A DNA stretch of 5,659 nucleotides from Gemmatimonadaceae bacterium (GTDB lineage: Bacteria; Gemmatimonadota; Gemmatimonadetes; Gemmatimonadales; Gemmatimonadaceae). The translations under genes were made by a program, and so were the position numbers. Below the pieces are notes generated by a model. That model saw only the letters and a program-made list of their open reading frames with translations. It was not told the origin of the DNA and did not search any database. The first letter of the stretch is position 1. Every line of letters starts with the position of its first letter. Location of the stretch: assembly GCA_013361745.1 (NCBI GenBank), contig JABFXM010000074.1, positions 1 through 5,659 of the forward strand, written 5' to 3'. Positions 4,955 to 5,659 of the stretch are shown here, one piece after another.

Positions 4955-5503
4955 TTAGATCTTCGCGGCCCAACGCGCGGCGTACATCAGCGCCAGCGCG
5001 GTCTTCGCGTCGCGGATCTCTCCCGAACCGACCCGGTCGAGCGCGTCGCGCAGGCTCATCGGCACGATCTCCATGAACTCGTCATGCTCGTGTGCGGTCT
5101 CGCCCCGCACCAGACCGGTCGCCATGAAGACGTGAATCACCTCGTCCGTGAACCCCGGTGTCGTGAACATCGTGTAGAGGTGTGAGACACGCGCGGCGGT
5201 GCATCCGGTTTCCTCGCGGAGCTCGCGAACCGCGCAGGCGTGCGGCTCCTCTCCCGCGTCGAGTCGCCCCGCCGGGATCTCCCACAGGTAGCCGCCGGCC
5301 GCGTATCGGTACTGTCGCAGCAGCAACAGCTGCGGGTCGGCGCTTGTCGGATCGGTGAGGAAGGGGACGACGGCGCTCGCGCCGGGATGGCGGATGACAT
5401 CCATCTCGCCCGTCGAGCCGTTCGGAAAGCGCACCGTATCGGTGTACAGATCGATCACCCGGCCATGATGGACGAGCTTCGAGTCGAGTTGATTTTCTCG
5501 CAC
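4955..5503 (-). CDS. Nudix hydrolase, ADP-ribose pyrophosphatase type
   Basis: Probably hydrolyses ADP-ribose or a related nucleoside diphosphate sugar to AMP and a sugar phosphate in the cytoplasm, a housecleaning role. The 182 residues are typical for the family. Seen: VHHGRVIDLYTDTVRFPNGS (11-30) and VIRHPGASAVVP (36-47), the N-terminal strands of ADP-ribose pyrophosphatases; QLLLLRQYRYAAGGYLWEIPAG (58-79), with the usual RQYR and WEIPAG; and the Nudix box, G79-x5-E85-x7-R93-E94-L95-x-E97-E98-x-G100-C101, with all metal and catalytic positions kept but Cys where an aliphatic residue usually ends the motif. FTTPGFTDEVIHVFMATGL (113-131) is the typical downstream block. The start is a GTG at 5503 without a clear ribosome binding site; no better start is present, and the N-terminal length is normal. 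It lies 48 bases after the response regulator and may be co-transcribed with it. The exact substrate is not readable. Confidence 0.95.
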   Translation of the reverse strand: MRENQLDSKLVHHGRVIDLYTDTVRFPNGSTGEMDVIRHPGASAVVPFLTDPTSADPQLLLLRQYRYAAGGYLWEIPAGRLDAGEEPHACAVRELREETGCTAARVSHLYTMFTTPGFTDEVIHVFMATGLVRGETAHEHDEFMEIVPMSLRDALDRVGSGEIRDAKTALALMYAARWAAKI

Positions 5504-5551
5504 GTGTCGGTGTTGTGTGAGGCGGATGTCGCGGCGCTGCTCGCCGGGCGC

Positions 5552-5659
5552 TCAGGTCGCGATGCGGTAGCCGGTCTTGCGAACGGTGAGGATGTGGCGC
5601 GGATTCGCCGGGTCGGCCTCCAGCTTCCGCCGCAGCTCGGCGACGTGGGTGTCGACCGT
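5552..5659 (-). CDS. OmpR/PhoB-type response regulator, C-terminal end (5' part beyond window)
   Basis: The last 35 residues of a winged-helix DNA-binding domain, ending at TGA (5552-5554). TVDTHVAELRRKLEAD (1-16 of the visible part) is the recognition helix of the trans_reg_C domain, and NPRHILTVRKTGYRIAT (19-35) gives the wing hairpin with its conserved T-V-R-x-x-G-Y-R. Such proteins are phosphorylated by a sensor kinase and control transcription; the receiver domain and any kinase gene would lie to the right of the window. Family assignment is firm despite the short length, but its regulon cannot be read. I did not find this fragment as an ATG-initiated frame because its start is outside the window. 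Confidence 0.9.
   Translation of the reverse strand, partial: TVDTHVAELRRKLEADPANPRHILTVRKTGYRIAT

Noticed and set aside
4641..4973. A 110-codon minus-strand frame through the intergenic region, overlapping the Nudix 3' end
   Set aside because: No recognisable domain, no ribosome binding site, lower GC at third positions than real neighbours, and it covers the sigma gene's upstream sites.

Overview
The window is a GC-rich bacterial chromosomal segment in which every recognisable gene lies on the minus strand, so genes are read here from high to low coordinate. The GC-rich third codon positions, the gene families and the protein style (a TPR/SPOR protein beside holA and mutS, an ECF sigma factor with a zinc-finger membrane anti-sigma factor) suggest a free-living Gram-negative-type bacterium, possibly Gemmatimonadota. 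That phylum call is an inference from resemblance and was not tested.

Right end (about 4955-5659): the last 35 codons of an OmpR/PhoB-type response regulator, then a complete Nudix hydrolase of the ADP-ribose pyrophosphatase type.

Middle (about 3067-4954): a 496-base low-GC intergenic region carries a near-consensus housekeeping promoter overlapped by an ECF-type promoter. It is followed by an ECF sigma factor with a strong ribosome binding site. A 200-base spacer then holds a good intrinsic terminator and a second ECF-type promoter with the same element layout, ahead of a membrane-anchored zinc-finger (ZAS) anti-sigma factor. The layout fits a sigma/anti-sigma pair in which the sigma factor activates its own gene and, separately, that of its antagonist.

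Left end (1-3032): a tightly packed group made of holA (DNA polymerase III delta subunit), a secreted TPR protein, a SPOR-domain protein and mutS (mismatch repair; truncated by the window edge). Start and stop codons overlap at the holA/TPR and SPOR/mutS junctions. The TPR and SPOR pieces lie in the same reading frame, split by one TAG codon inside what reads as an uninterrupted TPR helix. I interpret them as one TPR-SPOR envelope protein broken by a nonsense mutation or a sequence error.

I see no mobile element, CRISPR array, tRNA, rRNA or novel multi-gene system. The most interesting points are the TAG split and the promoter architecture of the sigma/anti-sigma locus.
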